Shown in pieces: positions 1 through 8,940 of a stretch of 64,000 nucleotides of DNA. The position numbers and the translations under genes are program-made. How positions within the stretch are numbered: the stretch's first letter is position 1; the number at the start of each line of letters is the position of its first letter. The notes beneath the pieces were generated by a model. That model ran no database searches. It was not told the DNA's origin and saw only the letters and a program-made list of their open reading frames with translations. The stretch is from Chthoniobacterales bacterium (GTDB lineage Bacteria; Verrucomicrobiota; Verrucomicrobiia; Chthoniobacterales; UBA6821), in the NCBI GenBank assembly GCA_019747735.1, contig JAIEQL010000030.1, positions 59,093 through 123,092 of the forward strand, in the 5' to 3' direction.

Positions 1-336
1 AGCCAGAACATTTGCCCCTATTTCTCCCAAGTAACGCGTCAAGGCTCCGCAACCAGCTCCCATTTCAAGGATGTTTTTCCCTTGGAACTCTTTTTCAAAC
101 GGACGCAGAATATTTGCCCTTACTTTGCTTAAATGATAAGTTGAGGGCCAGTCGGTACAATGTTGGCAAAGCTCCACGGAATGCAATGAGCGATCTTTAA
201 CTTGCCCGATAATAACAGCCAACCGTTGTTCAATTTCATCCCCATCGTTATATGCAATCCCTTGATAATCTGATCGCATCCAAATTTGATCGGAAAAACT
301 TAAAACGTAATCAGTAGTTTCTAAAATATTTCTCAT
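1..336 (-). CDS. SAM-dependent methyltransferase, 3' end beyond window
   Basis: Reading the minus strand from the ATG at 336 gives 112 uninterrupted codons to the window edge. The visible part ends in a class I SAM-binding motif I, LEMGAGCGALTRYLGE, at about residues 89-104. It starts 6 bp downstream of the wzt-like gene on the same strand, so it is probably the next gene of the polysaccharide operon. A methyltransferase here could modify or cap the exported glycan, but the acceptor is unknown. The catalytic half is missing from the window, so the subfamily cannot be named. Confidence 0.75.
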   Translation of the reverse strand, partial: MRNILETTDYVLSFSDQIWMRSDYQGIAYNDGDEIEQRLAVIIGQVKDRSLHSVELCQHCTDWPSTYHLSKVRANILRPFEKEFQGKNILEMGAGCGALTRYLGEIGANVLA

Positions 337-342
337 CGTTAA

Positions 343-1710
343 TTAGGCAACTTCTTCCACATTCATTGCTAATTTTAAATTAGTAAGCCCTAAAAATCGA
401 CTTTTAGAATTTACCTGTAAATGAATAGAGTCATAACGGCGATCGTGAGGAATAACTTCTTCGCCATGTTTAGTTGCTATTCCAACAGAAAGAAAATAAT
501 CCCCAGGAGCGAGAGGACAATGAAATTGAAATGTTGCTTTCACCACCGAACCTTTTTGCAGCTGTTTTTTTAAATAAGGGAGATCAAGAAACTCAGAATT
601 AGTTCCATAAACAAGAACGCCTTCTTTCGTTTTTATATTTACTCCCACAATAGGCCGATATAAAGGCTCATTAAATCTGATCGCAAGTGCAAGAGTAACT
701 GTTTGACCACTTTCTATAAAAGAAGGATACGGATGATCACCTGCAGTTAAAAAGAAATCTAATACAGTAGCTGCCCTATCTCCCCACCTATATTCATACT
801 TATTATATCCAGGATGTGTTGAAAAAAGATCCTCACTATAACTAATATCATATAAAGCAGCTTTTTGTTTCAACGGTTTGGGGGCTATAACAATTTCAGG
901 AGCCTTCTCTGTTATATTTTTCTTTTTCTTACCAAAAAGAAGATCCATGTAGCAATTGACAACATGTCGAGGCTCTCCTGCTTCTACTTGATCACCATGA
1001 TCCAAAAGAACAGCTTTTGAACAATGTGTTACAATTTGATCGCTCGAATGAGTTACTAGAAGAATACTAGTTCCATTTTCTTTAAGTTGCCGTAGCCGTT
1101 CAAAGCATTGTGCTTGAAATTTTGCATCTCCTACAGCCAAGGCTTCATCAACAATGAGCACATTAGGATCAATCTGCGATTGAACAGCAAACGCCAATCG
1201 CACTACCATTCCGCTTGAGTAGGTCTTTACCGGTTGGTCAATAAACTTTCCAATGTCAGCAAAAGCCTCGATGGCGGCAAAGCGTTCCTCTGTTTCTTCG
1301 CGAGTCAAACCCAAAATAGAAGCGTTGAGGTAAACATTTTGGCGACCTGTGAACTCAGGATTAAAGCCACTTCCAAGTTCAAGGAGTGCAGCAACACGCC
1401 CATTTACGGTAACAGACCCTTCAGTAGGTTGGAGTGTTCCTGCGATAATCTGCAGTAGTGTTGATTTTCCAGAACCATTGCGTCCGATAATCCCCACAGA
1501 CTCTCCTTTTTTAACCTCAAAAGAAATATCCTTGAGAGCATAAAACTCACTACATAGACCTTGAAGATGCTCATCAATCCTTTTTCGCAAAGGAGGCACC
1601 ATCTCCGCTACGAGGTTTAGCAATGGATGTTTGAGCCGAGCAGTGGGATCACGCCAAATCGTATAGGCCTTGGAGACATTGTTAACGGAAATAGCAATTT
1701 CGGAGGACAT
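343..1710 (-). CDS. wzt: O-antigen/polysaccharide ABC transporter ATP-binding protein (Wzt-like)
   Basis: This 455-residue protein is the ATPase of an ABC-2 type polysaccharide exporter at the inner membrane. It has Walker A GRNGSGKST near residues 76-84, the signature YSSGMVVRLAF, and Walker B VLIVDEALAVGD. After the nucleotide-binding domain (about 1-250) there is a 200-residue C-terminal extension with beta-rich character. This matches the Wzt carbohydrate-binding domain that recognises the finished O-chain. The permease gene lies 17 bp upstream on the same strand. An extended C-terminus usually goes with export of a terminally modified O-antigen, which fits the methyltransferase next door. 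Confidence 0.93.
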   Translation of the reverse strand: MSSEIAISVNNVSKAYTIWRDPTARLKHPLLNLVAEMVPPLRKRIDEHLQGLCSEFYALKDISFEVKKGESVGIIGRNGSGKSTLLQIIAGTLQPTEGSVTVNGRVAALLELGSGFNPEFTGRQNVYLNASILGLTREETEERFAAIEAFADIGKFIDQPVKTYSSGMVVRLAFAVQSQIDPNVLIVDEALAVGDAKFQAQCFERLRQLKENGTSILLVTHSSDQIVTHCSKAVLLDHGDQVEAGEPRHVVNCYMDLLFGKKKKNITEKAPEIVIAPKPLKQKAALYDISYSEDLFSTHPGYNKYEYRWGDRAATVLDFFLTAGDHPYPSFIESGQTVTLALAIRFNEPLYRPIVGVNIKTKEGVLVYGTNSEFLDLPYLKKQLQKGSVVKATFQFHCPLAPGDYFLSVGIATKHGEEVIPHDRRYDSIHLQVNSKSRFLGLTNLKLAMNVEEVA

Positions 1711-1727
1711 TTTTTAATAAAGATTGC

Positions 1728-2585
1728 CTACAGAACGTCTGCAAAAGCAGATTTCACCTTCATAAAAAAGGCATACCCCACTGTTGCCACGACAAGGCTA
1801 AAAAGCAGCTGTAATCCATAAAGATAGAAATCGGGCCATTGATTAAAAACCACTGCATTGCGTGCCATCGAAATCAGCACCGCTGCAGGATTAAGCATAA
1901 TAACCCATCGCCATGCTTCAGGAATCACTGTGATTGGGAAGAAAATAGCACTCATAAACATGAGCACGGTAATCACAGCTGGCATCATCGCGCCAATATC
2001 TCGCAAAAAGACTCCAATAGCCGAAAGAACCCATGAGATGCCAAGAGTGTAAAAAACAACGGGAATCACAATGAGAAAAACAGAGAGCGCTGTTACATGG
2101 ATCACCCCTTGAGAAAGAAGAATAAAAAGCAGCAGTGGCCCAAACCCAATGACCATATGCACCAACATGGAGGCAATCATGGCGACTGGTAAAATCTCCA
2201 AGGGAAAAATCACTTTTGTCACAAAATTAGAGTTATTAATCACTAACATTGGGGAAGCAGCCATGGTTGCTGCGATTAAATCCCAAAAAAGCAACCCACA
2301 AAAAAGCCCCAGCGCAAATTGTGTTTTGGTTTCTCCAGGATGCCCAAAAGAACCGCCAAAAATAAAACCAAAGACAATCGTATAGACAGAAAGCATCAAA
2401 ATAGGCGTAATCAACGACCAAAGCAAACCGAGCGTCGTCCCTTTGTAACGCTTCTCCACTTCTCTCCAGGTAAATTGCTTGAGCAAAGACCAGTTAGAAG
2501 CAAATCGCATGAAAATTCTCCATGGAAGGAAAAGCTCGCGCCATGAAAATTGTTGTGAAGAAATATAAGAAATGGCCATATCCAA
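1728..2585 (-). CDS. wzm: ABC-2 type polysaccharide export permease (Wzm-like)
   Basis: A 285-residue integral membrane protein of the ABC-2 permease family. A soluble N-terminus of about 50 residues carries the typical WREVEKRYKGTTLGLLW motif. About six hydrophobic segments follow, ending in a short basic tail. It should form a homodimer that pairs with the Wzt-like ATPase and flips undecaprenyl-linked O-chain across the inner membrane. It sits directly between rfbC and the ATPase gene on the same strand, with gaps of 15-17 bp, as expected for one operon. Confidence 0.92.
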   Translation of the reverse strand: MDMAISYISSQQFSWRELFLPWRIFMRFASNWSLLKQFTWREVEKRYKGTTLGLLWSLITPILMLSVYTIVFGFIFGGSFGHPGETKTQFALGLFCGLLFWDLIAATMAASPMLVINNSNFVTKVIFPLEILPVAMIASMLVHMVIGFGPLLLFILLSQGVIHVTALSVFLIVIPVVFYTLGISWVLSAIGVFLRDIGAMMPAVITVLMFMSAIFFPITVIPEAWRWVIMLNPAAVLISMARNAVVFNQWPDFYLYGLQLLFSLVVATVGYAFFMKVKSAFADVL

Positions 2586-2600
2586 GAATGAGTTTTTAAA

Positions 2601-3155
2601 TTAAAAACGATCCAACTCCATGGCCTCTTTAAAAGAAGCCCCTGCTAAATCTTTTTTAGAAAGCTGTACCTCACCAACAGAAGGCCATTTAATGCCGATG
2701 GCGGGATCATTCCAAAGAATGCTCCGCTCATATTCGGGAGCATAGTAATCGGTCGTTTTGTACAAAACTTGAGCCATTGGACTCAGTACCAAGAATCCAT
2801 GAGCAAAGCCAGGGGGCACCCAAAGCTGATGTCGATTTTCCGAAGAGAGTTCCACCCCTTCCCATTTTCCAAAAGTCGGTGAGGCATGCCGCAAATCGAG
2901 GGCGACATCAAAAACAGCCCCTTCAATCACTCTCACTAGTTTTCCTTGCGCTTGCTGTGCCTGATAATGAAGGCCTCTTAGCACCCCCTGTCGCGAGCGG
3001 CTGTGATTGTCTTGCACAAAGGGAAGTGTAACACCGGTCTTTTCTGAAAATTCTTTTTGATTAAAACTTTCAAAGAAAAACCCTCGTTCATCGCCAAAGA
3101 TAATAGGCTCAATAAGCAATAGATCAGGAATGGTTGTCGGAATAATTTTCATCAA
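2601..3155 (-). CDS. rfbC: dTDP-4-dehydrorhamnose 3,5-epimerase
   Basis: A 184-residue cupin-type epimerase of the RmlC family, full length. Family signatures are visible: the GDERGFFFESFNQKEF segment near the N-terminus, the QDNHSRSRQGVLRGLHYQ motif with catalytic His, and the LWVPPGFAHGFLVLS segment. It converts dTDP-4-keto-6-deoxyglucose to dTDP-4-keto-rhamnose in dTDP-L-rhamnose synthesis. It lies 8 bp downstream of rfbA on the same strand. The other two pathway genes (rfbB and rfbD) are not in this window. Confidence 0.95.
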   Translation of the reverse strand: MMKIIPTTIPDLLLIEPIIFGDERGFFFESFNQKEFSEKTGVTLPFVQDNHSRSRQGVLRGLHYQAQQAQGKLVRVIEGAVFDVALDLRHASPTFGKWEGVELSSENRHQLWVPPGFAHGFLVLSPMAQVLYKTTDYYAPEYERSILWNDPAIGIKWPSVGEVQLSKKDLAGASFKEAMELDRF

Positions 3156-3163
3156 AAAAAAAT

Positions 3164-4048
3164 TTACTTTTCTTGGAGCACTTGCTGTAGGTAGCGCCCG
3201 TAGCCATTTTTAAGCAAAGGAGCGGCTAAGCACTCCAGTTGCTCTGCATTAATAAAGCCTAGACGATAGGCAATCTCCTCAGGACAAGCCACCTTAAGGC
3301 CTTGGCGATGTTCAATGGTTTCAATAAAATTACCTGCTTCGATCAAGCTTTCATGCGTTCCTGTATCAAGCCATGCGTACCCTCGCCCTATGGTTCTGAC
3401 GTGCAACTTTTCTTGTTCCAGATAAAGGCGATTAAGATCTGTGATCTCTAACTCCCCTCGTGGTGATGGTTTGAGGCTCTCTGCCATCTCTACCACATGA
3501 GCATCGTAAAAATAAAGACCCGTCACGGCATAGTTACTCTTAGGTTGTTCAGGCTTTTCTTCCAGCGACACCGCTTTGCCTTGAGGATCAAAAGAAACAA
3601 CTCCATAACGCTGGGGATCCTGCACACGATAAGCAAAAATAGTTGCCCCCTCTTGACGTTCCTTTGCTTCGACAAGTTGCTCTTGGAAATCGTGCCCATA
3701 AAAAATGTTGTCTCCCAAAATGAGTGTCGAAGGATCTTTACCAATAAAATTCTTTCCAATAAGAAAAGCTTGCGCAAGCCCATCAGGACTCGGTTGCACC
3801 GCATACTGAAAATCCATCCCCCAGTCACTTCCATCCCCTAGCAACCGCTCAAAATGAGGAAGGTCCTGCTGCGTAGAAATAATAAGCACCTCTCGAATCT
3901 CTGCTAGCATCAAGGTGCTCAAGGGATAATAAATCATCGGCTTATCATAAACCGGAAGAAGTTGCTTGGAGATGACCCTGGTTACAGGATAAAGCCTGGT
4001 TCCAGATCCCCCCGCCAAGATAATGCCTTTGCGCTTTGTGCTGCTCAT
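3164..4048 (-). CDS. rfbA: Glucose-1-phosphate thymidylyltransferase
   Basis: A nucleotidyltransferase of 294 residues when started at the ATG at 4048, directly before [19 protein letters not shown]. An open frame extends 26 codons further upstream, but those residues have no family counterpart. Visible motifs are the [11 protein letters not shown] pyrophosphorylase signature, [36 protein letters not shown] and the active-site region [10 protein letters not shown]. It makes dTDP-glucose, the first step towards dTDP-rhamnose. It heads the five-gene minus-strand polysaccharide block and is transcribed divergently from the GT39-type gene. Confidence 0.95.
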   Translation of the reverse strand: MSSTKRKGIILAGGSGTRLYPVTRVISKQLLPVYDKPMIYYPLSTLMLAEIREVLIISTQQDLPHFERLLGDGSDWGMDFQYAVQPSPDGLAQAFLIGKNFIGKDPSTLILGDNIFYGHDFQEQLVEAKERQEGATIFAYRVQDPQRYGVVSFDPQGKAVSLEEKPEQPKSNYAVTGLYFYDAHVVEMAESLKPSPRGELEITDLNRLYLEQEKLHVRTIGRGYAWLDTGTHESLIEAGNFIETIEHRQGLKVACPEEIAYRLGFINAEQLECLAAPLLKNGYGRYLQQVLQEK

Positions 4049-4172
4049 AAGCGTTCCATTGTAGTAAAAAAAGAATTTAATGCAACTCACTCCTTTCCAA
4101 ACAAAATCAATCACAGAAGCAGGCACAAATCACTCTTTACCCTTCACTCTTTACTCTTTACTTTTTGATCCC

Positions 4173-5966
4173 ATGTCTTCCAACTTTTCTTCTCCGCAAA
4201 ACACCATCGCTGTCTCTTCAGCGTTACCTCCTCGCAAGGCCCTTCTTTTCTGGTTGCTAGCGACACTCTTTGCCGTCTTTGTTTATTTTTATGGCCTTGG
4301 AAGTGATCACACTGCGACCAATGGTGATGAGCTGCTTTATGCTCAAATTGCTCGTGCCACGGCGCTGAGCGGTCATTGGCTACCATTGCAGTCTCCCATT
4401 GCCCGTCATGCCAATACAAAACCGCCCCTTCTTTTTTGGCAGGGGATGATCTCGACCGATTTTGTTAAAAGTTGGTCTCTGTTTAATCTTCGCTATCCCA
4501 ATGTCCTTTACACACTAGCGACAGCCTTAATGCTAGTGTTCCTTGGAAAACGACTTTCGGGAAAACTACAAACGGGGCTCCTGGCAGGACTCCTTTTTTT
4601 AAGTTTCTTTGGCACCTTCCGCTATGGCCGCTGCTTCCTCACAAGCGCCCCAGAGGTCTTCTGGCTATTTGCTCCTTTTTTCCTGCTCCTACAATGGCCT
4701 CGACTTTTTCACTCTTGGGCTATCGTGCCTTTGCTTGGTGTGATTATTGGCATAGGACTGCTTTACAAATCCTTTGCCTTGCTCGTTCCTGTTGCTGTGG
4801 GCCTAAGCTGGTGGTATCTCCAAACACGCAACTATGCCTACAGAACCTGGTTTGTTCGCGATCTTGGAAAAATGGCACTCCTCAGCCTTATTGCACTTGG
4901 TATCTTCGGACTCTGGTTTTTAGGGGACCCTCATCCGCAAGCGATCTTTCACGATTTTATCGTCCGTGAAAATTGTGGAAAATTTGATGCTGGTGGCGTT
5001 GGTGGATACTTATTCAACTTTTTCTTTGGTGGTTCCAGCATTTGGCGCAACGTCATCGCTTATCCTCTGAATGCGGGATTGCTGATGCCGGCTGTGATTT
5101 TTCTTTTACTCACTGAGCTGATTTCTTTTTTCAAGATTTCTATTCCCAACAGTCGCTTTTCTCCTTTTTTTAAAAAAGAAGCATCGATGGGCAATCCTGA
5201 TGAAATCTACCTTTGGAACTGGCTTGTGGCAGTCTTTGTCATTTTCTCTTTTCCCAATCAACGTGACGAACGCTACCTCTTGCTCGCTATGCCAGCCTTG
5301 GCGCTTTTGCTCGCACTGCATTGGGAGGCCATTCCTCGCTGGATCTTGGCCCTGACACTCGTTGCTGTTGCGGTGGTCACAGCTGGTCTAGCTGGATTAG
5401 CTCTCTTGCTCGAACATCATCTCGCCTCGGCAGTATGGAATTTTTATCACTATCCTGCTTTTTATTGGCTGCTTCTTGGAAGTGTCCTTGGCTTTGCCCT
5501 TTTTGGAATCAGAGCTCCTCAATGGACAGGCCTCTTTGTGTGCCCGGGAGTTCTTTTACTCTATCTTTGCTATGGGGCCTTCTTAGCCCCATTTGATGGG
5601 CCTCTGGGGCATTTTGATACAACGGCACAAGCTGCCATCGACCATCAGGAAGTTTGGGTTCCGATTAATTTTAATGCTCGTGAAGAATCGTATCGGTTTC
5701 TCCTGCCGGAGACGCTAGAGGTCCTTCCCTATGATTACAAACCAACCATCACGATTGCCCAAATGCAGGCAAAGGCTCCTTATTTTATCGTGAGCCTTCC
5801 CTTGACTGATCATTCGGAAGAGACCGCCCAAGGAGCCCAATTATTAGGTCGCCGGCTAAACCTGATCGATCGCTTTAATGCTCAAGAAACTCAAGCAATT
5901 CTTATGGGAAATATTGCGCCTTATCTTTTTCACCAAGATTTGTTGTTTAAAAAAGCGGCATTATAA
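4173..5966 (+). CDS. GT39/ArnT-like membrane glycosyltransferase
   Basis: A polytopic membrane protein of about 597 residues (start chosen at ATG 4173; the 31 codons upstream look non-coding and T-rich). It has about ten hydrophobic segments. The first periplasmic loop reads GSDHTATNGDELLYAQIARA, which resembles the acidic catalytic loop (DE) of GT-C family 39 enzymes. Such enzymes use polyprenyl-phosphate sugars to glycosylate lipid A or proteins in the periplasm. A FPNQRDERYLLLAMPALALL segment matches the second conserved loop of that family. Acceptor and donor are unknown. It overlaps the convergent gene downstream by 6 bp. Confidence 0.8.
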   Translation: MSSNFSSPQNTIAVSSALPPRKALLFWLLATLFAVFVYFYGLGSDHTATNGDELLYAQIARATALSGHWLPLQSPIARHANTKPPLLFWQGMISTDFVKSWSLFNLRYPNVLYTLATALMLVFLGKRLSGKLQTGLLAGLLFLSFFGTFRYGRCFLTSAPEVFWLFAPFFLLLQWPRLFHSWAIVPLLGVIIGIGLLYKSFALLVPVAVGLSWWYLQTRNYAYRTWFVRDLGKMALLSLIALGIFGLWFLGDPHPQAIFHDFIVRENCGKFDAGGVGGYLFNFFFGGSSIWRNVIAYPLNAGLLMPAVIFLLLTELISFFKISIPNSRFSPFFKKEASMGNPDEIYLWNWLVAVFVIFSFPNQRDERYLLLAMPALALLLALHWEAIPRWILALTLVAVAVVTAGLAGLALLLEHHLASAVWNFYHYPAFYWLLLGSVLGFALFGIRAPQWTGLFVCPGVLLLYLCYGAFLAPFDGPLGHFDTTAQAAIDHQEVWVPINFNAREESYRFLLPETLEVLPYDYKPTITIAQMQAKAPYFIVSLPLTDHSEETAQGAQLLGRRLNLIDRFNAQETQAILMGNIAPYLFHQDLLFKKAAL

Positions 5967-6599
5967 AGAGCGGCTTGTAGGAATATTTTCTGAAGCGTCC
6001 TGCTGACGAGAAAGCTTAAAGTTTATTAGCCCTAAAATTACATCAGTAGATTGTTCCAACTTTTTAGTAAACAAAGCAATGAGGTCTAAGTCTGCAAGAG
6101 GTTTACAACCCCTTGGGTCAAGAACAATACCTTCATTATAAGGTATCACTACTTTGGAATGCGCAGGAATAGATTTTAATATAAATTGCCCGTCTGATTG
6201 ATACGTGATCGAAGCATCTGAACTTGATATGCACTCCCCTATTCCTTTAGCCCATAAATAGGATGAGCAATCAAAATTAACAGAAGTATGATTTTCAAGA
6301 GTAATCTCGAGATCGTTACTACCTGTATGATAAGGGCCTTCCTGATGATGGTCGTTTAAAAATTTGTTAGGATTCCATCTTATAAAAGACCAAGTTGCTG
6401 TGAAGGCAGGTCCGTCCCCATCACTAGCTGATACATCAAATTGCTTATCAATAGCATTAGCACTTTGGGAACTAGCGTAGCTGGCTGATGTTATCGAAGG
6501 TTTACAGTTCGGATCAGAAGGGTATTGCTGAGCTAACAATGAATTACCTGCCAGTACTAATGCAACAAGAGGAAGAATGATTTTTTTCATATTTTTCAT
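5961..6599 (-). CDS. Secreted protein of unknown function
   Basis: A 212-residue protein with a clear Sec signal peptide (MKNMKKIILPLVALVLAGNSLLAQ, cleavage probably after LLA). The mature part is hydrophilic and rich in Ser, Asp and Asn, with three Cys that could form a disulfide. A segment near residue 100 (ITLENHTSVNFDCSSYLWA) looks like beta strands. No family is recognised. It is convergent with the GT39-type gene and overlaps it by 6 bp. A shorter start at a second ATG four codons in is possible. Confidence 0.6.
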   Translation of the reverse strand: MKNMKKIILPLVALVLAGNSLLAQQYPSDPNCKPSITSASYASSQSANAIDKQFDVSASDGDGPAFTATWSFIRWNPNKFLNDHHQEGPYHTGSNDLEITLENHTSVNFDCSSYLWAKGIGECISSSDASITYQSDGQFILKSIPAHSKVVIPYNEGIVLDPRGCKPLADLDLIALFTKKLEQSTDVILGLINFKLSRQQDASENIPTSRSL

Positions 6600-6646
6600 A
6601 AAAGAAGTGAGGAATAAAGTTAGGCAGGTAATAGATAGTACTTTCT

Positions 6647-7219
6647 TTATTTGTCAAATTTTTTAACCGGTTTAATTACGAGTTTTACTACTTCCACTAT
6701 CGCCACAGCTCCATAAAAAGGATCAATGAGATAATCCCAAAAATTAGTGGAAGGCTGTAGCCTCAGTAAAAAAGCGGCAAAGGCAAGCATCAGGAGAATT
6801 GCAAAACGATTTTTTAAGAAAATTAAAAACAGCGCAATGAGACCAATGCCTCCAAGCAACCATGGAGAACCCCATCCCCAAACATAGGTATCTATTTTTC
6901 CAAGCCCCAAAGCAGAAGGGTAGAGCAGCAGAGCAGCTCCTGCGCCAAAAAACCAAGCAGCCTTCCAATCAGCAGTAGAAAAAAATTTCCAAGAAAAAGT
7001 ATATTCTAAGATTGCAATGAACAGCAGCCCCGTAAGCGGCGCACTCCAACTGCTAACAAAGCTCATAATCCAATGCGCAATAGAAAGGCCGCTGATGGGA
7101 AGCAGCAATAATGAGGCTGTAAAGACTCCTGTTAATAGAAAAGAAACGAGCCCTTGCTTTTTCCAAATGATTTTTTGAATCATCCAAACAAGCAAGAGCC
7201 AGAGAGAAAGAAGGGTCAT
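6647..7219 (-). CDS. Multi-spanning membrane protein of unknown function
   Basis: A 190-residue hydrophobic protein with about six predicted membrane segments and a basic C-terminus (KLVIKPVKKFDK). No catalytic or transport motif is recognised. It lies in the same strand as the secreted protein 48 bp downstream and may be co-transcribed with it. The start at the ATG at 7219 is the only good candidate. Its 5' side faces a 50-bp palindrome (7257-7308). Confidence 0.55.
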   Translation of the reverse strand: MTLLSLWLLLVWMIQKIIWKKQGLVSFLLTGVFTASLLLLPISGLSIAHWIMSFVSSWSAPLTGLLFIAILEYTFSWKFFSTADWKAAWFFGAGAALLLYPSALGLGKIDTYVWGWGSPWLLGGIGLIALFLIFLKNRFAILLMLAFAAFLLRLQPSTNFWDYLIDPFYGAVAIVEVVKLVIKPVKKFDK

Positions 7220-7256
7220 ATAGTCAAATTACCTTAACCTAAATTGCATGAAAGAA

Positions 7257-7308
7257 CGAAAAGGGGTCAGTCCCGGTATCCCGGTATACCGGGACTGACC
7301 CCTTTTTT
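7257..7308. repeat. Family F palindrome, copy 1
   Basis: A near-perfect palindrome built on ggggtcagtcccgg and its complement, with A-rich and T-rich flanks so that it looks like a bidirectional intrinsic terminator. It lies between the start codons of two divergent genes rather than at a gene end. Close copies occur at 38792-38831 (inside pilD) and 59539-59590. Palindromes with this ggggtcag core are known as REP-like units associated with Y1-type transposases in other bacteria; that link is from memory and not shown here. Confidence 0.85.
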
Positions 7309-7355
7309 GCTTTCAACGATTAAATTATTGATTTTCCTGGGCGGCATTCTTAGAA

Positions 7356-7625
7356 ATGATGTCTTTTATGAGCAACGATTCTTATCAATCTTATTCTCCT
7401 TCTTACAACCAGTACTCGCATAACGATGCACTGGAAACACGAGAGCTCCAAATTGAGCGCAAATTTTTTAAAGCTCAAATTCGTGAGAATGAGCGAGGAA
7501 AATTTTTGCGCCTTACCGAAGAATCGCAAGGTCGTCGCAATACCGTGATTGTTCCAAGCAGCGGGTTTGCTGACTTCGCCAATCTTGTTAACGAGATTCT
7601 TTCCACCGAAGCGGCTCAATCATAG
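7356..7625 (+). CDS. PUR-alpha-like (DUF3276-type) RNA/ssDNA-binding protein
   Basis: An 89-residue basic protein. The core, from about residue 30 to 85, reads ERKFFKAQIRENERGKFLRLTEE followed by RRNTVIVPSSGFADFANLVNEIL. This is the beta-beta-beta-alpha arrangement of a single PUR repeat as found in small PUR-family proteins of Bacteroidetes, spirochaetes and Verrucomicrobia. The first 28 residues are low complexity (Ser, Tyr, Asn). A role as a nucleic-acid binding regulator is inferred from the family. The start could be 7356, 7359 or 7368, all in frame. Confidence 0.72.
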   Translation: MMSFMSNDSYQSYSPSYNQYSHNDALETRELQIERKFFKAQIRENERGKFLRLTEESQGRRNTVIVPSSGFADFANLVNEILSTEAAQS

Positions 7626-7642
7626 TCCGTACGGAGCCAGGA

Positions 7643-7734
7643 CAGTTGAAGTGAAAAATTGAAGTGCTTTCACTTTGTGACGGCATCCCCGCGAAGGCGA
7701 GGATCCAGGATCACGATCTCGTCAATTGAGTTTT
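7643..7734. repeat. Family G degenerate repeat, copy 1
   Basis: It contains the gttgaagtgaaaa(g/a)ttgaag motif followed by a small hairpin of the type gcatccccgcgaaggcgagg and then ggatccag. The same two parts recur at 23209-23365, 41186-41243 and 62639-62800. Nothing else is seen between the PUR-like gene and the tRNA. Confidence 0.6.
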
Positions 7735-7776
7735 AGCCATTTTTCCGGAGTACCTTTATTTAGTATCATTAAAAAA

Positions 7777-7852
<76 letters not shown>

Positions 7853-7932
7853 ATTTGTAAAAAAGAGATAATATCGCTCTTAGGAATAGTGTCAATTTGC
7901 TTTGCACATAAATTGAAAGAACTTTTATGTTT

Positions 7933-7979
7933 TAGAGCATCATTAAAAATTTTTGTAGTCGATGCAGTGCCAGGAGCTG
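7933..7979. repeat. Family B element fragment, copy 2
   Basis: It begins tagagcatcattaaaaa and matches the first 47 bp of the complete copy at 32074-32216. The match stops exactly where a family A element starts at 7980, suggesting that A inserted into or replaced the rest of B. Confidence 0.75.
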
Positions 7980-8122
7980 AGAGGGTGTCTTGAAAATGAA
8001 TAAAATTGATACAGTACCAGGAGGGAAGCGCACAGATCCGCAGTGTATATGGACATACTCGAGGACGCGAGCACTGGAGCGACGCCGTAATGTGCAATTT
8101 TAGTCTTTTCAAGACACCCTCT
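7980..8122 (+). repeat. Family A 143-bp inverted-repeat element, copy 1
   Basis: The element is bounded by agagggtgtcttgaaaa and its perfect complement, so it has 17-bp terminal inverted repeats. The interior is moderately self-complementary and nearly identical to the copies at 16316, 32217, 33190 and 41257. It lies 12 bp downstream of the stop codon of the minus-strand methyltransferase gene. No ORF is inside. It looks like a MITE or BIME-type unit. Confidence 0.9.
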
Positions 8123-8133
8123 AACTTCAACTC

Positions 8134-8940
8134 TCATCGCCCTGCTATGAGTTTAGGCACACGATAAACCAATTGAGGGCAAGATTGCTCCGCCCTAAAC
8201 CCTTCCCAGATCAACATCTCTTCAACAGCTTGAAATGCCCCCAAGCAGCTAGGGCAGAGAGGATCATCGAGAACAAGATATCCTCCTGACTCATGCATGG
8301 AAGGGCTCACTGTGGCTATCGCATATTTGACAGCAGAATAAATATCGCAGTCGATATGGGCTAAAATGATTTTTTTGGTGTTTTGTAAAAGTGCAGGAGC
8401 TGTCTCTTGAAAAAGACCTTTTACTAAGGTGATATTTTCTAACCCTATTTCTTCTACATAGCCTTCAAGAGCCGAGAGATCGCTCTGAAACTCTCCAGCA
8501 CGATGCAAGTCATATCTGGGATCTACTGCTGGCATTCCTTCAAAAGTATCTAAGGCATAAACAGTCGACTTCATTCCAAGACGGCGCGCCACGTTGGCCA
8601 TAAAAATAGCCGATCCGCCAGCACAGCATCCAAACTCGATGATATCTCCCTCTAAATGCTTCAGTCCATATTTCATGATCAAAAAAATATTTTGAAGATT
8701 TTTTTTAACCACAAGCGTCCTCTCATTCGCCAAAAGAAAGCTCTCTTGAAAAAGAGGATCCTTCTCAACAAGCTCCTCTACTTTTGCCAACTGAAGCACA
8801 AAAGAACGAGCAGCTCCCGCGACGACATGGCGACCTTCTAAAATCGAAGAAGCATCTAGTTGATGCAGCTGATATAAAAGCTCCTCTGGATTGTCACTTT
8901 GATCCAGCAAACCAGCGAGACGTGAAATAGGCTCTGTCAT
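8134..8940 (-). CDS. TylF/macrocin O-methyltransferase-like protein (second of pair)
   Basis: A 268-residue class I methyltransferase-like protein. It shows the TylF-type pattern: GDIIEFGCCAGGSAIFMA as motif I near residue 100, VYALDTFEGMP as the acidic strand 2, and LAHIDCDIYSAVKYAI followed by GGYLVLDDPLCPSC with the metal-binding Asp residues. In the TylF family these methylate sugar hydroxyls using SAM and Mg. It overlaps its paralogue upstream by 4 bp (ATGA), so they are translationally coupled. The substrate is unknown; a surface sugar is plausible. Confidence 0.8.
   Translation of the reverse strand: MTEPISRLAGLLDQSDNPEELLYQLHQLDASSILEGRHVVAGAARSFVLQLAKVEELVEKDPLFQESFLLANERTLVVKKNLQNIFLIMKYGLKHLEGDIIEFGCCAGGSAIFMANVARRLGMKSTVYALDTFEGMPAVDPRYDLHRAGEFQSDLSALEGYVEEIGLENITLVKGLFQETAPALLQNTKKIILAHIDCDIYSAVKYAIATVSPSMHESGGYLVLDDPLCPSCLGAFQAVEEMLIWEGFRAEQSCPQLVYRVPKLIAGR

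Noticed and set aside
7980..8122. Family A as a conserved small RNA gene
   Set aside because: Uniform length with perfect terminal inverted repeats, two orientations and nesting with other repeats fit a mobile element better; no promoter is visible.
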